DNA of 15,142 nucleotides from an uncultured Erysipelotrichaceae bacterium (GCA_944326175.1 CALVCY010000093.1:1-15142); one strand, 5' to 3'. Positions 1-7,256 are shown, numbered from the stretch's first letter. Notes: generated from the letters alone by a model not told the origin. A program made the numbers and translations.

Positions 1-2
1 AA

Positions 3-368
3 AATGCAAAAAGCAATGCATTGCACAATGGTATCACCAATGCATCCTTTTATTGCATGGACGCTGGTGAAGCAGCTACTTATTTTGTTAAAAAAGGAAT
101 ATATTTTGATTGCATATTCGTGGATCCACCTCGAAAAGGGTGTGATGGTACAACCATTGATGCGTTGGTCAAGCTCAATCCGAAACGAATCGTTTATATA
201 TCCTGCAATCCAAGTACCTTAGCCAGAGATTGTGCTTTGCTTCAGGAATATTACACAGTAGAAATGGTTCAACCAGTGGATATGTTTTCTCAGACGTATC
301 ATTGTGAATGTGTCGTGAAGCTGGAGAGGAAGGAAAAATGGATAATAGAAGCGTATGGGGAAAAATAA
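3..368 (+). CDS. rlmD: RlmD/RlmCD-type 23S rRNA (uracil-5-)-methyltransferase, C-terminal part (5' end outside window)
   Basis: This is the 3' end of a SAM-dependent RNA uracil-5-methyltransferase of the TrmA/RumA family, which methylates C5 of a uridine in 23S rRNA. The visible part carries the family's C-terminal Rossmann landmarks in order: the NA-x-NG-x-N segment and acidic DAGEA that bind SAM, the VDPPRKG motif, then YISCNPSTLARD, whose Cys is the catalytic nucleophile, and the terminal QPVDMF-x-QTYHCECVVKLER signature. The frame is open from base 3, so the N-terminal TRAM and Fe-S regions lie upstream of the window. About 12 residues after KLER are unlike the usual family end and may mark the island junction. 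RlmD, RlmC or the dual RlmCD cannot be told apart from this fragment. It is the core-genome left border of the accessory region. Confidence 0.93.
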   Translation, partial: NAKSNALHNGITNASFYCMDAGEAATYFVKKGIYFDCIFVDPPRKGCDGTTIDALVKLNPKRIVYISCNPSTLARDCALLQEYYTVEMVQPVDMFSQTYHCECVVKLERKEKWIIEAYGEK

Positions 369-571
369 AGATAGGGTGATATTTCCTGTCGCTCCAAATC
401 TTTCCGAGATAAGTGAGGCTTATTTGAAATTTCTCCAAGAAATATCAAATACAGCGAAAAATTGCCAAGTGTTGGCCTGAGTATACAATAGTGCAACGGG
501 TCATTTCAAAAATTCCTTGGAAAACGAATGTTTCTTTGATGGATAAGTTGACAGGCCAAAAATTCTCTTGA
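355..571 (+). pseudogene. DUF1016/YhcG-type nuclease, N-terminal and middle remnant
   Basis: An open frame from an ATG at 355 reads about 42 residues, including YLKFLQEI, and ends at a stop at 478. A second frame, shifted by one base, then reads PEYTIVQRVISKIPW and NVSLMDKL. These resemble two separate parts of DUF1016 (PDDEXK, YhcG-like) proteins: the N-terminal YxxFLxEI segment, and the later xxIVQxVVxxIPWGHNxxLMDKL segment. The connecting 60 or so residues are missing, and the frame ends at 569-571. I read this as a deleted, frameshifted remnant overlapping the last codons of the methyltransferase gene. A matching C-terminal remnant of the same family lies at 1933-2181, on the other side of the Fic gene. 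Family assignment is from memory of the motif; the second half is the stronger match. Confidence 0.5.
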
Positions 572-598
572 AAAGTTTTCTATGCAATCTTCTGTTGA

Positions 599-727
599 AT
601 AAGAATCATCAACTTTATAATCGATTATTACATGTTAGTGGTCGATTTACTAAAGAAAAAACCGGACATTGACGATCTAAAACCATATATTGAAGCGAAG
701 TTCTCCTTAAAATCGCAGGATATTTAA
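599..727 (+). pseudogene. unidentified C-terminal gene fragment
   Basis: An uninterrupted frame of about 42 codons ends at a TAA (725-727) lying inside the first TTAAGGGAA box. It reads like a real protein terminus, with VVDLLKKKPDIDDLKPYIEA followed by KFSLKSQDI, mixed charges and no low complexity. It has no convincing Shine-Dalgarno site; an ATG at 632 is the only internal start. I do not recognise the family. It may be the tail of a lost gene from the same defence cluster, or a chance open frame. Confidence 0.3.
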
Positions 728-752
728 GGGAAAATAGCGATAGTTAAGAAAT
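724..752 (+). repeat. paired-box element A (TTAAGGGAA ... TTAAGAAAT, 20-bp period)
   Basis: TTAAGGGAA at 724-732 is followed exactly 20 bp later by a degenerate copy, TTAAGAAAT (744-752). It touches the stop codon of the Fic gene (minus-strand stop at 752-754). The same paired arrangement occurs at 1840 and 2608, so A and B bracket the Fic gene as direct repeats. The second box here is eroded, so this copy may be inactive. Confidence 0.5.
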
Positions 753-1798
753 CAGTTCACTCTATAATAACAGATATTTTTTCCATTGCCTTCTCGTATC
801 AATTCACCGGATGCAACCAGTTTACGAAGTGCGCCTTCAATCGAACTGATGCTTAAAGAAGGACATAGTTCACGGATGTCTTGTTTCTTAAAACGCCCAA
901 TTTTATTCTTTGTAGCTCGTCGTACTGTTTCTATAGTTGACAGTTTTGTTTCAATTAAAGCAAAGCGCTCTTCGAAGTCATGGTATGCTGCAAGGACAGT
1001 GCCGAGCAGATATTTTATAAACGGAACAGGGTCGTCTGTTCCATTATGCCATCCAAGCTGCGCTTGCCTGAGCGCATCGTAATACAAATCTTTGTTCTTT
1101 GCGATTTTTGTCTCCAGGGAAATATATTTTCCAACATAGAATCCATTTTGGTAGAGCAGAAGCGTTGTCAACAGGCGACTCATTCTGCCATTGCCGTCAT
1201 TAAACGGATGGATGCATAGGAAATCGTGGATGAAAACCGGAATGATAATCAGTGGCTCGACTTCCATATTGCCAATGACACGATTGTATTCCGCGCAGAT
1301 TTTGTCGAGTGCTTCTGGTGTTTCGAAGGGTGCGAGCGGTGTAAATAGATTTTCCACATGACCGTCCGGGAAGGTGGCGCTGATATAGTTTTGAACGTTT
1401 TTTGTTCTGCCTGCCATAGGATTGTTCATATGACTGTAGAGAATTTTATGAAGCTGCAGGATGTAGTTCTGTGTGATCGGAATAGCATCAAAGCTCTTAT
1501 GGATGATATTTAGTACATCGCGATAACCAGCGATTTCCATTTCATTTCGATTTCTTGGGGTTGTTTTCTCCTGTACAAGCTGTTTGATTCGTGTACTTGT
1601 AGTCACAATGCCTTCTATGGCATTAGAGGCATCCGTACTCTGTATCTTGGCGATTTCAATAAGTTTTTCCAATTCTTCCGAGCGCTGCTTCAAATAAAGT
1701 TCTTGTTTGCCGACTTGTTTATAGATTGCGGCTATTAGACCGAGAATATTAGAATCCCACTTCATATTTTTCATTTCGGAATAATTGAATGCTCTCAT
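752..1798 (-). CDS. Fic family protein, class II (adenylyltransferase with N-terminal inhibitory helix)
   Basis: This 348-aa cytosolic enzyme carries the complete Fic active-site motif HPFNDGNGRMSR (residues 197-208), with the catalytic His and the phosphate-binding Asn-Gly-Arg. Such proteins usually transfer AMP from ATP onto a Tyr, Thr or Ser of a target protein. The inhibitory motif SNAIEG, a canonical (S/T)xxxE(G/N), lies N-terminal at residues 58-63, which places it in class II, where the Glu blocks productive ATP binding. Residues 299-345 look like a winged helix (KKQDIRELCPSLS, then GALRKLVASGELI), a candidate DNA-binding domain. The start is supported by AAGGTGAG (1809-1802 read on the minus strand) just upstream of the ATG. 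A perfect inverted repeat at 1816-1850 sits directly upstream and could be its operator. The gene appears intact although flanked by gene remnants. The target is unknown. Confidence 0.93.
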   Translation of the reverse strand: MRAFNYSEMKNMKWDSNILGLIAAIYKQVGKQELYLKQRSEELEKLIEIAKIQSTDASNAIEGIVTTSTRIKQLVQEKTTPRNRNEMEIAGYRDVLNIIHKSFDAIPITQNYILQLHKILYSHMNNPMAGRTKNVQNYISATFPDGHVENLFTPLAPFETPEALDKICAEYNRVIGNMEVEPLIIIPVFIHDFLCIHPFNDGNGRMSRLLTTLLLYQNGFYVGKYISLETKIAKNKDLYYDALRQAQLGWHNGTDDPVPFIKYLLGTVLAAYHDFEERFALIETKLSTIETVRRATKNKIGRFKKQDIRELCPSLSISSIEGALRKLVASGELIREGNGKNICYYRVN

Positions 1799-1815
1799 AA
1801 ACTCACCTTAGAATC

Positions 1816-1850
1816 TTTTCCCTTAGATTATATGTGATTTTAAGGGAAAA
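1816..1850. promoter_or_regulatory. 10-bp perfect inverted repeat, candidate operator of fic
   Basis: TTTTCCCTTA (1816-1825) and TAAGGGAAAA (1841-1850) are exact reverse complements separated by 15 bp, starting 18 bp upstream of the Fic start codon. The half-site is the same TAAGGGAA core as in the paired boxes. The position fits a divergent operator for autoregulation, possibly by the Fic winged helix or by the lost COG2865 regulator. The binding partner is inference; the symmetry is seen directly. Confidence 0.6.
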
Positions 1851-1882
1851 ACCTAGTGATTAAGGGAATATGTCTCTATTGT
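1840..1882 (+). repeat. paired-box element B (TTAAGGGAA x2, 20-bp period, then CTATTGTG)
   Basis: TTAAGGGAA occurs at 1840-1848 and 1860-1868, starts 20 bp apart, followed by TCTCTATTGTG. Element C (2608-2650) has the same layout: two identical boxes with the same period, then TCTTTATTGTG. The regular two-helical-turn spacing suggests binding sites on one DNA face. The leftmost box doubles as the right arm of the inverted repeat upstream of fic. Confidence 0.65.
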
Positions 1883-1932
1883 GTTAATGACTTCTTTAAT
1901 GTACTACGTTACCAACTATATGAATCACTTTT

Positions 1933-2181
1933 ATGCTATTTAAATATTATTTACGAATTCTTCTCCCACTAACTAAAGGCAAAAATAAAACTGTTGTAGA
2001 GTATTCTCTGGCTGGATACCTGAATCCGATTAGTGTAGCGGAATGGAGAAATCAAATTGCCAGGTCATTGCCGGAGGAACTGCGAAGCAGTCTTCCGTCC
2101 ATTGAAGAAATTGAAAAAGAGTTAGAAAAAGAGTGCAATGTCTCGTTACACTATTCCTTTAAGGAAGGCGAATCAGGGTGA
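1933..2181 (+). pseudogene. DUF1016/YhcG-type PDDEXK nuclease, C-terminal remnant
   Basis: The frame encodes about 80 residues with the typical end of DUF1016 proteins: TKGKNKTVVEYSL, then NPISVAEWRNQI, LPEELRSSLPSIEEIEKELE and a stop. In intact members this follows the PDDEXK-like catalytic core, as in GLxLxKxKxKxxVEYAL...PIGVAEW. The catalytic region is absent: upstream sequence to about 1885 is broken in all forward frames. No Shine-Dalgarno site precedes the ATG at 1933. Together with 355-571 it suggests one DUF1016 gene now split and mostly deleted around the Fic gene. Confidence 0.6.
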
Positions 2182-2207
2182 TGGAGCTAAAAAGAGCGAG
2201 GTCATAG

Positions 2208-2604
2208 CACTTTGATCGATACCAATGTGACGGAACCGAACTATATTACAAACCTCCGGTAATTGAGATTTTCAGTGACAGAATCATGATGACATCTTAT
2301 GGTGGATTTATTCCCGGACAAAGTATCGATGATTTCTTCGGCTGCAGCAGTATGCCCAGAAATAGGGAACTGATGCGCGTATTCAAGGATGTCGCCTTAG
2401 TGGAACAACTTGGCTCAGGCATGAGCAGGATATTGAAGGCATATCCTATAAAGTCAATTTAAAGTAGCTGAGCACTTTATTAAGGTGGTATTTCCGATTG
2501 AAAATACACAGGAAATGCCGATCATTGCCAATGGCAATGAAAATGGCAATATAAATGGCGATATAAATTGCAATATAAATGGCGACGTAGAAAAAGTATT
2601 TTAG
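2208..2604 (+). pseudogene. COG2865-type (AlbA_2) ATP-binding transcriptional regulator, 3' remnant
   Basis: From 2208 one frame reads PPVIEIFSDRIMMTSYGG, then SSMPRNRELMRVFKDV and LVEQLGSGMSRILKAY, the conserved GHKL-like ATP-binding module of COG2865 proteins. It stops at 2460-2462. The +1 frame continues at once with FKVAEHFIKVVFPIEN and runs to a stop at 2602-2604, which is where intact homologues continue after RILKxY. This is therefore a frameshift of one base near 2445-2460. The N-terminal AlbA_2 DNA/RNA-binding domain and the C-terminal winged helix are both missing. The end carries a 12-bp tandem repeat coding Asn-Gly-Asn-rich units, common in the linker of this family. Confidence 0.8.
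2530..2589 (+). repeat. 5 x 12-bp tandem repeat, AATGGCAATATA-like
   Basis: Five consecutive imperfect 12-bp units (starts 2530, 2542, 2554, 2566, 2578) with consensus AATGGCRATATA. In the remnant's second frame each unit codes a four-residue Asn-Gly-Asn/Asp-Ile type repeat. It is a coding minisatellite in the linker of the COG2865 remnant, not a CRISPR, because units abut without spacers. Confidence 0.85.
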
Positions 2605-2607
2605 TTA

Positions 2608-2650
2608 TTAAGGGAAAAACCAATAGTTTAAGGGAATACATCTTTATTGT
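2608..2650 (+). repeat. paired-box element C (TTAAGGGAA x2, 20-bp period), upstream of the kinase operon
   Basis: TTAAGGGAA at 2608-2616 and 2628-2636, then CATCTTTATTGTG. It matches element B closely over about 43 bp (TTAAGGGAAAAACC, N6, TTAAGGGAATA, then TTATTGTG). It lies between the COG2865 remnant and the 2793 gene, so it could be part of the promoter region of the kinase operon or a leftover of the lost cassette. No clear sigma-70 pair is visible around it. Confidence 0.6.
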
Positions 2651-2747
2651 GCTATGGTTGAAATGATAAACGGAAGCATTGCTGTATGAATTGAGTTGCA
2701 AATCTGCTACGAACATGTCGCATAATAGGAGTGGTTTGAGGTAATGA

Positions 2748-2780
2748 ATGGGATTCTCAAAACGATATGTTAAATTTTAA
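2748..2780 (+). other. possible 10-codon leader ORF followed by TAA TAG TGA
   Basis: An ATG at 2748 has GAGG (2738-2741) 6 nt upstream and codes a 10-residue basic peptide (MGFSKRYVKF). It ends in three consecutive in-frame stops, TAA TAG TGA (2778-2786), followed two codons later, in the same frame, by the ATG of the 2793 gene. It could be a leader peptide coupled to the downstream gene, or the isolated 5' end of that gene. The stretch 2651-2792 otherwise shows nothing I can name. Chance is quite possible. Confidence 0.25.
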
Positions 2781-2792
2781 TAGTGATCTGGT

Positions 2793-4040
2793 ATGGGTAA
2801 TTATATTGATGAATTAAATTCGAAGGCTGAAACGCTATCACTCGAGGATGACGAGTATGAGGGCAACCTACTTGAAATAGCCAAACTTTTCAAAGATTTT
2901 GGTAATGCTTTAACTTTGTTTCTTACACAATATGGATTTTGTAATGAGCAACTGGATAACCGGGGCCGAATCAATTATATTCGTACTCAATTTAGCAAGC
3001 ATGATATGAAAGTCCCACGTGGTCTTGGTTCATGGTTTGAATCAGGTAAGAAAATCGAACGTAAAACAGCTTATCAGTTCTGCTTTGCGCTTGAGCTGTC
3101 TGTTGAGTTGACCAATACTTTCTTTGCTACAGTAATGTTTGAACGAGGAATAGATTGCCATGTGATTGAAGAAGCAGTTTATTGTTTTGCGTTGAAAAAT
3201 CATTATTCATATCAGCAGGCTATCGAATGGATCAACCAAATACCTCAAGTAAAAAAGTCAGTATTTATTCCAAATCGTGATGTTCTTTATACCAAAACGA
3301 TTTTGGAGTATGTCAATTCGATCGATAAGCCAGAAGATTTGATTCATTATATAACTGACCACATTAGTGATTTTACGTATAATAATGCAACCGCTATTTC
3401 CTTTATTCAGAAGTTATGGCAACAAATCGTTGGTGATCATGGTCTTGCCAATCAGGAAGGGCAATTGATTGCACGAAAAATACCGGATTTAAGATCAAAT
3501 TTGATTTCTGTATCCACTAATGAGCTGACAGAAAACAAATATGATCCGGATGTTCCAGTTACAGCAAATTCAAACGCTTCGACTTGGACAATCTTCGCTC
3601 AGATCATCGGATTGGATTACTTTCAGGAGGATATCGTTGCACGTCGGTATGATCGTTCTTTGTCCCCGATACTCCAAAAGAACGTCTTAATGCCGTTGAA
3701 TGCAAGTTATTGTTTTCCAAATCAACATGCAATTGATCGTTTGTTTCGAGGAGAAATAGCAAGTAATGAATTGGTTCGGAAGATGTTGATCTTTCTTGTC
3801 TTTTATACTTATTGGGTTAAAAAGATCATTTCTGCTGAAGACGTGGATTATCCAGCAAATTATAAGGACAGTGAGCGCTGTCTGTATACGATTAACAAAT
3901 ATTTAACCGATGCGGGTTATGCAGAACTATATGCTGGCAATCCGTATGATTGGTTGTTCAAATGGGCATTGAATGACCGGCATCCGTTGATGGCGTTTCG
4001 GTATTATATGGGAGAAGTATTTGCACAGAACCCACTGTAG
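2793..4040 (+). CDS. uncharacterised protein with HTH-like N-terminal half, partner of the kinase gene
   Basis: This 415-aa soluble protein has no signal peptide or membrane segment. Residues 60-150 have the helical layout of an Xre-like module followed by extra helices: a GSWFESGKKIERKTAYQFC stretch resembling a recognition turn, then a hydrophobic CFALELSVELTNTF helix, and an AVYCFALKNHYSYQQAIEWI stretch as in regulators with a post-HTH helical hairpin. Residues 160-415 are mixed helical with no motif I recognise. I have an impression that relatives occur beside Ser/Thr kinase genes in other Bacillota, but cannot verify it. The ATG at 2793 is the only start after three in-frame stops, and it has a poor Shine-Dalgarno site. 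The kinase gene starts 75 bp downstream on the same strand with no terminator between. A DNA-binding regulator or adaptor of the kinase is the likeliest role; this is inference. Confidence 0.85.
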   Translation: MGNYIDELNSKAETLSLEDDEYEGNLLEIAKLFKDFGNALTLFLTQYGFCNEQLDNRGRINYIRTQFSKHDMKVPRGLGSWFESGKKIERKTAYQFCFALELSVELTNTFFATVMFERGIDCHVIEEAVYCFALKNHYSYQQAIEWINQIPQVKKSVFIPNRDVLYTKTILEYVNSIDKPEDLIHYITDHISDFTYNNATAISFIQKLWQQIVGDHGLANQEGQLIARKIPDLRSNLISVSTNELTENKYDPDVPVTANSNASTWTIFAQIIGLDYFQEDIVARRYDRSLSPILQKNVLMPLNASYCFPNQHAIDRLFRGEIASNELVRKMLIFLVFYTYWVKKIISAEDVDYPANYKDSERCLYTINKYLTDAGYAELYAGNPYDWLFKWALNDRHPLMAFRYYMGEVFAQNPL

Positions 4041-4047
4041 ACAGTGG
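4032..4047 (+). other. small hairpin across the stop codon of the 2793 gene
   Basis: CCACTGT (4032-4038) and ACAGTGG (4041-4047) form a perfect 7-bp inverted repeat enclosing the TAG stop. No U-run follows directly, so it is unlikely to stop transcription. It may influence RNA processing or translation between this gene and the kinase gene. Confidence 0.35.
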
Positions 4048-4105
4048 TAAAACCATATTAATCTTTTTGATGTTTATAATGTGCCTGAAACGTGGAGGAT
4101 AGAAC

Positions 4106-4109
4106 GGAG
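4106..4109 (+). promoter_or_regulatory. Shine-Dalgarno GGAG deciding the kinase start
   Basis: GGAG lies 6 nt before a TTG at 4116. The only longer in-frame start, GTG at 4092, has no Shine-Dalgarno site in front of it, and its own first codons contain another GGAGG (4094-4098). The frame is closed by TGA at 4086. TTG 4116 is therefore preferred, GTG 4092 being the alternative. Confidence 0.5.
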
Positions 4110-4115
4110 CATCGC

Positions 4116-7100
4116 TTGGACCATCGTGTGGCTTTGAAAAATGGAACCAGACTTGATTTCTCAAACACCCAAGGTGAATGTTTGAGCTTTTATATTGAAA
4201 GTGAGATTTCCCGCGGCGGTTCGAGTATTCTTTACGAAGCGATTCGCTATAGCATCAATAATGTCAAGCTACGGTACCGCATTAAAGAATTCTATCCGTT
4301 TAGAATGGCGATCGTACGTGATAACAATCAAACTTTAATTGTTGCGACAACAGATCAGACAGTTTTTTTACAGGAAAAAAGGAAAGTCAAACAGGACTTT
4401 ACGTTGACAAATGCTTTGTTCTATTCTGGTTCAAATTATGCGCATTTGGTATATCAGTTGGATTTATTTGAAACCAACAATACGCTCTATACGGTTTGCA
4501 GTTATTCTTCAGAAAAAACTTTAGCCAGTTATCATCCGCAAACGTTGAAGGAATGTATCCATTTGACGATATTGTGCGCATATGCGCTATCGAGAATTCA
4601 CGCGCATGGATATCTTTATCTCGATCTAAAACCAGATAACATTTTACTGGTTGAAGGATTTGATACTCAAATTTTACTTTGTGATTTTGATTCGCTGATG
4701 CCGATCAATTCAAAACGAAGGTCTAAGGATAATCCTTCGGATTTTCGCTTTGCCTATACAAAAGGATTTGCGCCGGTCGAACAGGAAACGGGTCAGATTG
4801 ACCGTCTTGGGGTGCACTCGGATGTGTTTAGCGTGGGTGCATTGCTATTCTACTTACTTTTTAGACGCACACCCCTGGCTTTTGAGTGTCAGATGGATTC
4901 GATTTTTGACCGTGATGCAATTTTGTATCCGTTGGATTATTGCGATGATCGATTCTATGATGCCTTAACTGATTTCTTTCATCACACGATTGCTGCTTAT
5001 TTTGCTGATCGTTACTCGTCAACGGAAGATGTGCTAAGGGAGTTAAATCACTTAGAAAAATATGCAGACCCCCAAATCCCTAGAGTGTTTTCGACAAATA
5101 TTGTTGAGCCCCGATATGTATTTGGCAGACAAAATGAGCTCGATCAGCTGCATAAACTGCTTAATCAAACAAATACCCATGGCGTATGTGTATCCGGAAT
5201 GGGCGGAATCGGTAAAAGTACATTGGTACGATATTATTTAACGAAACATCGCTCGGATTTTGACTGTATTTTATATCTGCATTACCGTGGCAGCATCGAT
5301 AAGACTATTGCCGATGGGACACAAATTTCAATTAATGGAATAGATGGATATGATGCTTTGGATGATTCAGGTACTGCGTTGACAAGAAAGAAGACATTGC
5401 TTCGCAAATTGCTTGCGGATCAACGTGCATTGATTGTCATTGATGATTTTGATGGATCATTGAATGAGTTGGATTGGTTAATTCATACGAATATCCAACT
5501 TATCTTGATATCACGAAAAAATATCGAATCGAATGCATTCATTCGCCTTCCTATTTTGCCTATTGATGATTTGCGCTCGTTGAGGGCTGTATTTGAAGCA
5601 AATCTTGGGAAGCCGATCCAATCCGATGAAATCGAGGATTTCACTCGAATCGTTTGTCAATGTCAGTCGCATACCTTGTTGATCGAGTTGATCGCAAAGC
5701 TTATTGCCAATGCGCATATTAGTGTTCATGAGGCAGCCGAGTCGATCGGCCGTTCTTCATTGAGTGAGATTGCTGCGGAAAAAGTGACATACGAAAAAGA
5801 TGAGCAGATCATGCGAGTCAAAATTGCTGAAATCCTGGATACACTGTTTCAATTTTTAAATTTAACGCAGAAGCAACGTGCTGTTTTAGCGACCGTATGC
5901 AGCGTATGTCAAATGGGGATCGATATCCGGGATGTGCAGGCGATCAATCAATTGGAAACTAAAGATGATATCAACGATTTGATTTTAGACGGGTGGTTAG
6001 AAATTGATGAAGATATGGTGCAGATGCATCGGTTGATTCAGGAAGCAATGCTTCGCCAGATGAACCAACTTTGCCATTGTGTATCAGAGAAAGTCTATCA
6101 TTATTTTGCAAATGAATTGTCTCGTTTCAGGTCGTCCCCACTGAAACAGGACGCAGAGCAATCATTGTCCCCGGTTGATCAATACCGAATTCAAACCTTT
6201 GGAAAGGAAAAATTAAAACAATATTTGATTGAAACGGTTCTGGGTATATTGGATCGATTAAGACGGTATGGTTTAACCATAAGTGATGATAACTACTTTA
6301 ACTTAATCTATCAGGTGCTGATGGTTTTACCACAGGATCGTATTGATTCGATTCTTGAACTCGGACAATTCGCCATCTCGCATTTCCAACCTTCTACAGC
6401 AATGGATTATCGCTGTTTGATGGAAATATATCGATTAATGGTCCTGACCAAATTGGATTTGGATTCTAACAATGAAGCTGTGGAATGGCTCAACCAGGCG
6501 AAACACGTCAGTCAACAAAGCAATGATTGTTTTTGCGTAGCTTTATATTGGGATATTTATGGGCATTACCAGGATGCGTTGCTGAATGGTCATTATGATA
6601 CACAAACAGCGCAGGAGCATCAAATCCTGTTGAAATTGATTCAAGCAATCAATCATGTTCGACAATTAACCAGATCATATATTTCGACTGATCGATTATG
6701 TCTTTACATCAATAATACGCTATCGCAAATCACCATCATGATGCGTTCCGGTGATATGGACGAATACGTCTTAAAAGATTTGATCAACGAATGCCAACAG
6801 CTGATCGACATTTATCTTCAGCCGGATTGCTATGAAGCCATGCATTTTCTGTTGGTCTGTGGGTGGTATCAAGCTTTGATTGATCGGGACCCTCTTCGAA
6901 CCAGGCAATGTATCGATAAAGCAGCTAAGGTTGGCAAAGCGATACTGGAATGTGATCGCGCTTATATCGATACTATCATGATTCCATCGGCAAATATGCT
7001 AATGGAAGCAAATGATGCAGATGGTGCGCTTCAATGGCTCATGGAGGCGTTAAATCGTGCGTTGTCGTATCGGAATAATCTCTCCTTTTTCCTTTTGGCT

Positions 7101-7256
7101 CAGCAACTGAGAGACTATTCACTTCAGGTGATGGAGTACTGCACGGATCGATTAAAGGTTTTTACTCAATTGAAACAACGGATCGATGCATACAATCGGT
7201 GTACGGAAGATCCTAATTTTAAGATTGATTTGATTGATACATTGCGAAAACCATAA
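4116..7256 (+). CDS. variant Ser/Thr protein kinase fused to an NB-ARC/STAND ATPase with helical C-terminus
   Basis: Counted from TTG 4116 (1046 aa). Residues about 25-315 form a protein kinase: Gly-rich loop ISRGGSSILYEA (31-42), ATP-binding Lys in RIKEF (K57), catalytic loop YLYLDLKPDN (D170, K172, N175), metal site DFD instead of DFG (190-192), APVEQE in the APE position (about 219) and the helix-F Asp in SDVFSVG. The HRD Arg is replaced (YLD), suggesting activation without an RD-type phosphorylation switch. Residues about 330-590 are an NB-ARC-type STAND ATPase: Walker A GMGGIGKST (from 361), Walker B ALIVIDDFD (438-446), sensor ILISR (463-467). A winged-helix part follows, ending in VQMHRLIQEAM (635-645), the MHD-equivalent motif. 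The remaining 400 residues are helical, TPR-like, and may be the sensor. No membrane segment, so cytosolic. It sits between the HTH-like gene and a lipoprotein gene, apparently in one operon. Such fusions suit a ligand-triggered oligomerising switch that phosphorylates a partner; partner and trigger are unknown. Confidence 0.92.
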   Translation: MDHRVALKNGTRLDFSNTQGECLSFYIESEISRGGSSILYEAIRYSINNVKLRYRIKEFYPFRMAIVRDNNQTLIVATTDQTVFLQEKRKVKQDFTLTNALFYSGSNYAHLVYQLDLFETNNTLYTVCSYSSEKTLASYHPQTLKECIHLTILCAYALSRIHAHGYLYLDLKPDNILLVEGFDTQILLCDFDSLMPINSKRRSKDNPSDFRFAYTKGFAPVEQETGQIDRLGVHSDVFSVGALLFYLLFRRTPLAFECQMDSIFDRDAILYPLDYCDDRFYDALTDFFHHTIAAYFADRYSSTEDVLRELNHLEKYADPQIPRVFSTNIVEPRYVFGRQNELDQLHKLLNQTNTHGVCVSGMGGIGKSTLVRYYLTKHRSDFDCILYLHYRGSIDKTIADGTQISINGIDGYDALDDSGTALTRKKTLLRKLLADQRALIVIDDFDGSLNELDWLIHTNIQLILISRKNIESNAFIRLPILPIDDLRSLRAVFEANLGKPIQSDEIEDFTRIVCQCQSHTLLIELIAKLIANAHISVHEAAESIGRSSLSEIAAEKVTYEKDEQIMRVKIAEILDTLFQFLNLTQKQRAVLATVCSVCQMGIDIRDVQAINQLETKDDINDLILDGWLEIDEDMVQMHRLIQEAMLRQMNQLCHCVSEKVYHYFANELSRFRSSPLKQDAEQSLSPVDQYRIQTFGKEKLKQYLIETVLGILDRLRRYGLTISDDNYFNLIYQVLMVLPQDRIDSILELGQFAISHFQPSTAMDYRCLMEIYRLMVLTKLDLDSNNEAVEWLNQAKHVSQQSNDCFCVALYWDIYGHYQDALLNGHYDTQTAQEHQILLKLIQAINHVRQLTRSYISTDRLCLYINNTLSQITIMMRSGDMDEYVLKDLINECQQLIDIYLQPDCYEAMHFLLVCGWYQALIDRDPLRTRQCIDKAAKVGKAILECDRAYIDTIMIPSANMLMEANDADGALQWLMEALNRALSYRNNLSFFLLAQQLRDYSLQVMEYCTDRLKVFTQLKQRIDAYNRCTEDPNFKIDLIDTLRKP

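Noticed and set aside
4..222. 72-codon + frame overlapping the methyltransferase
   Set aside because: The overlapping frame encodes unmistakable RlmD motifs, so this one is a shadow.
724..1868. Direct repeats around fic as insertion-sequence ends
   Set aside because: No transposase gene, no terminal inverted repeats of the right layout and no target-site duplication are visible; regulatory boxes explain them better.
2530..2589. Tandem repeats as a possible CRISPR array
   Set aside because: Units of 12 bp abut directly with no spacers, and the repeats are in frame within a gene remnant.
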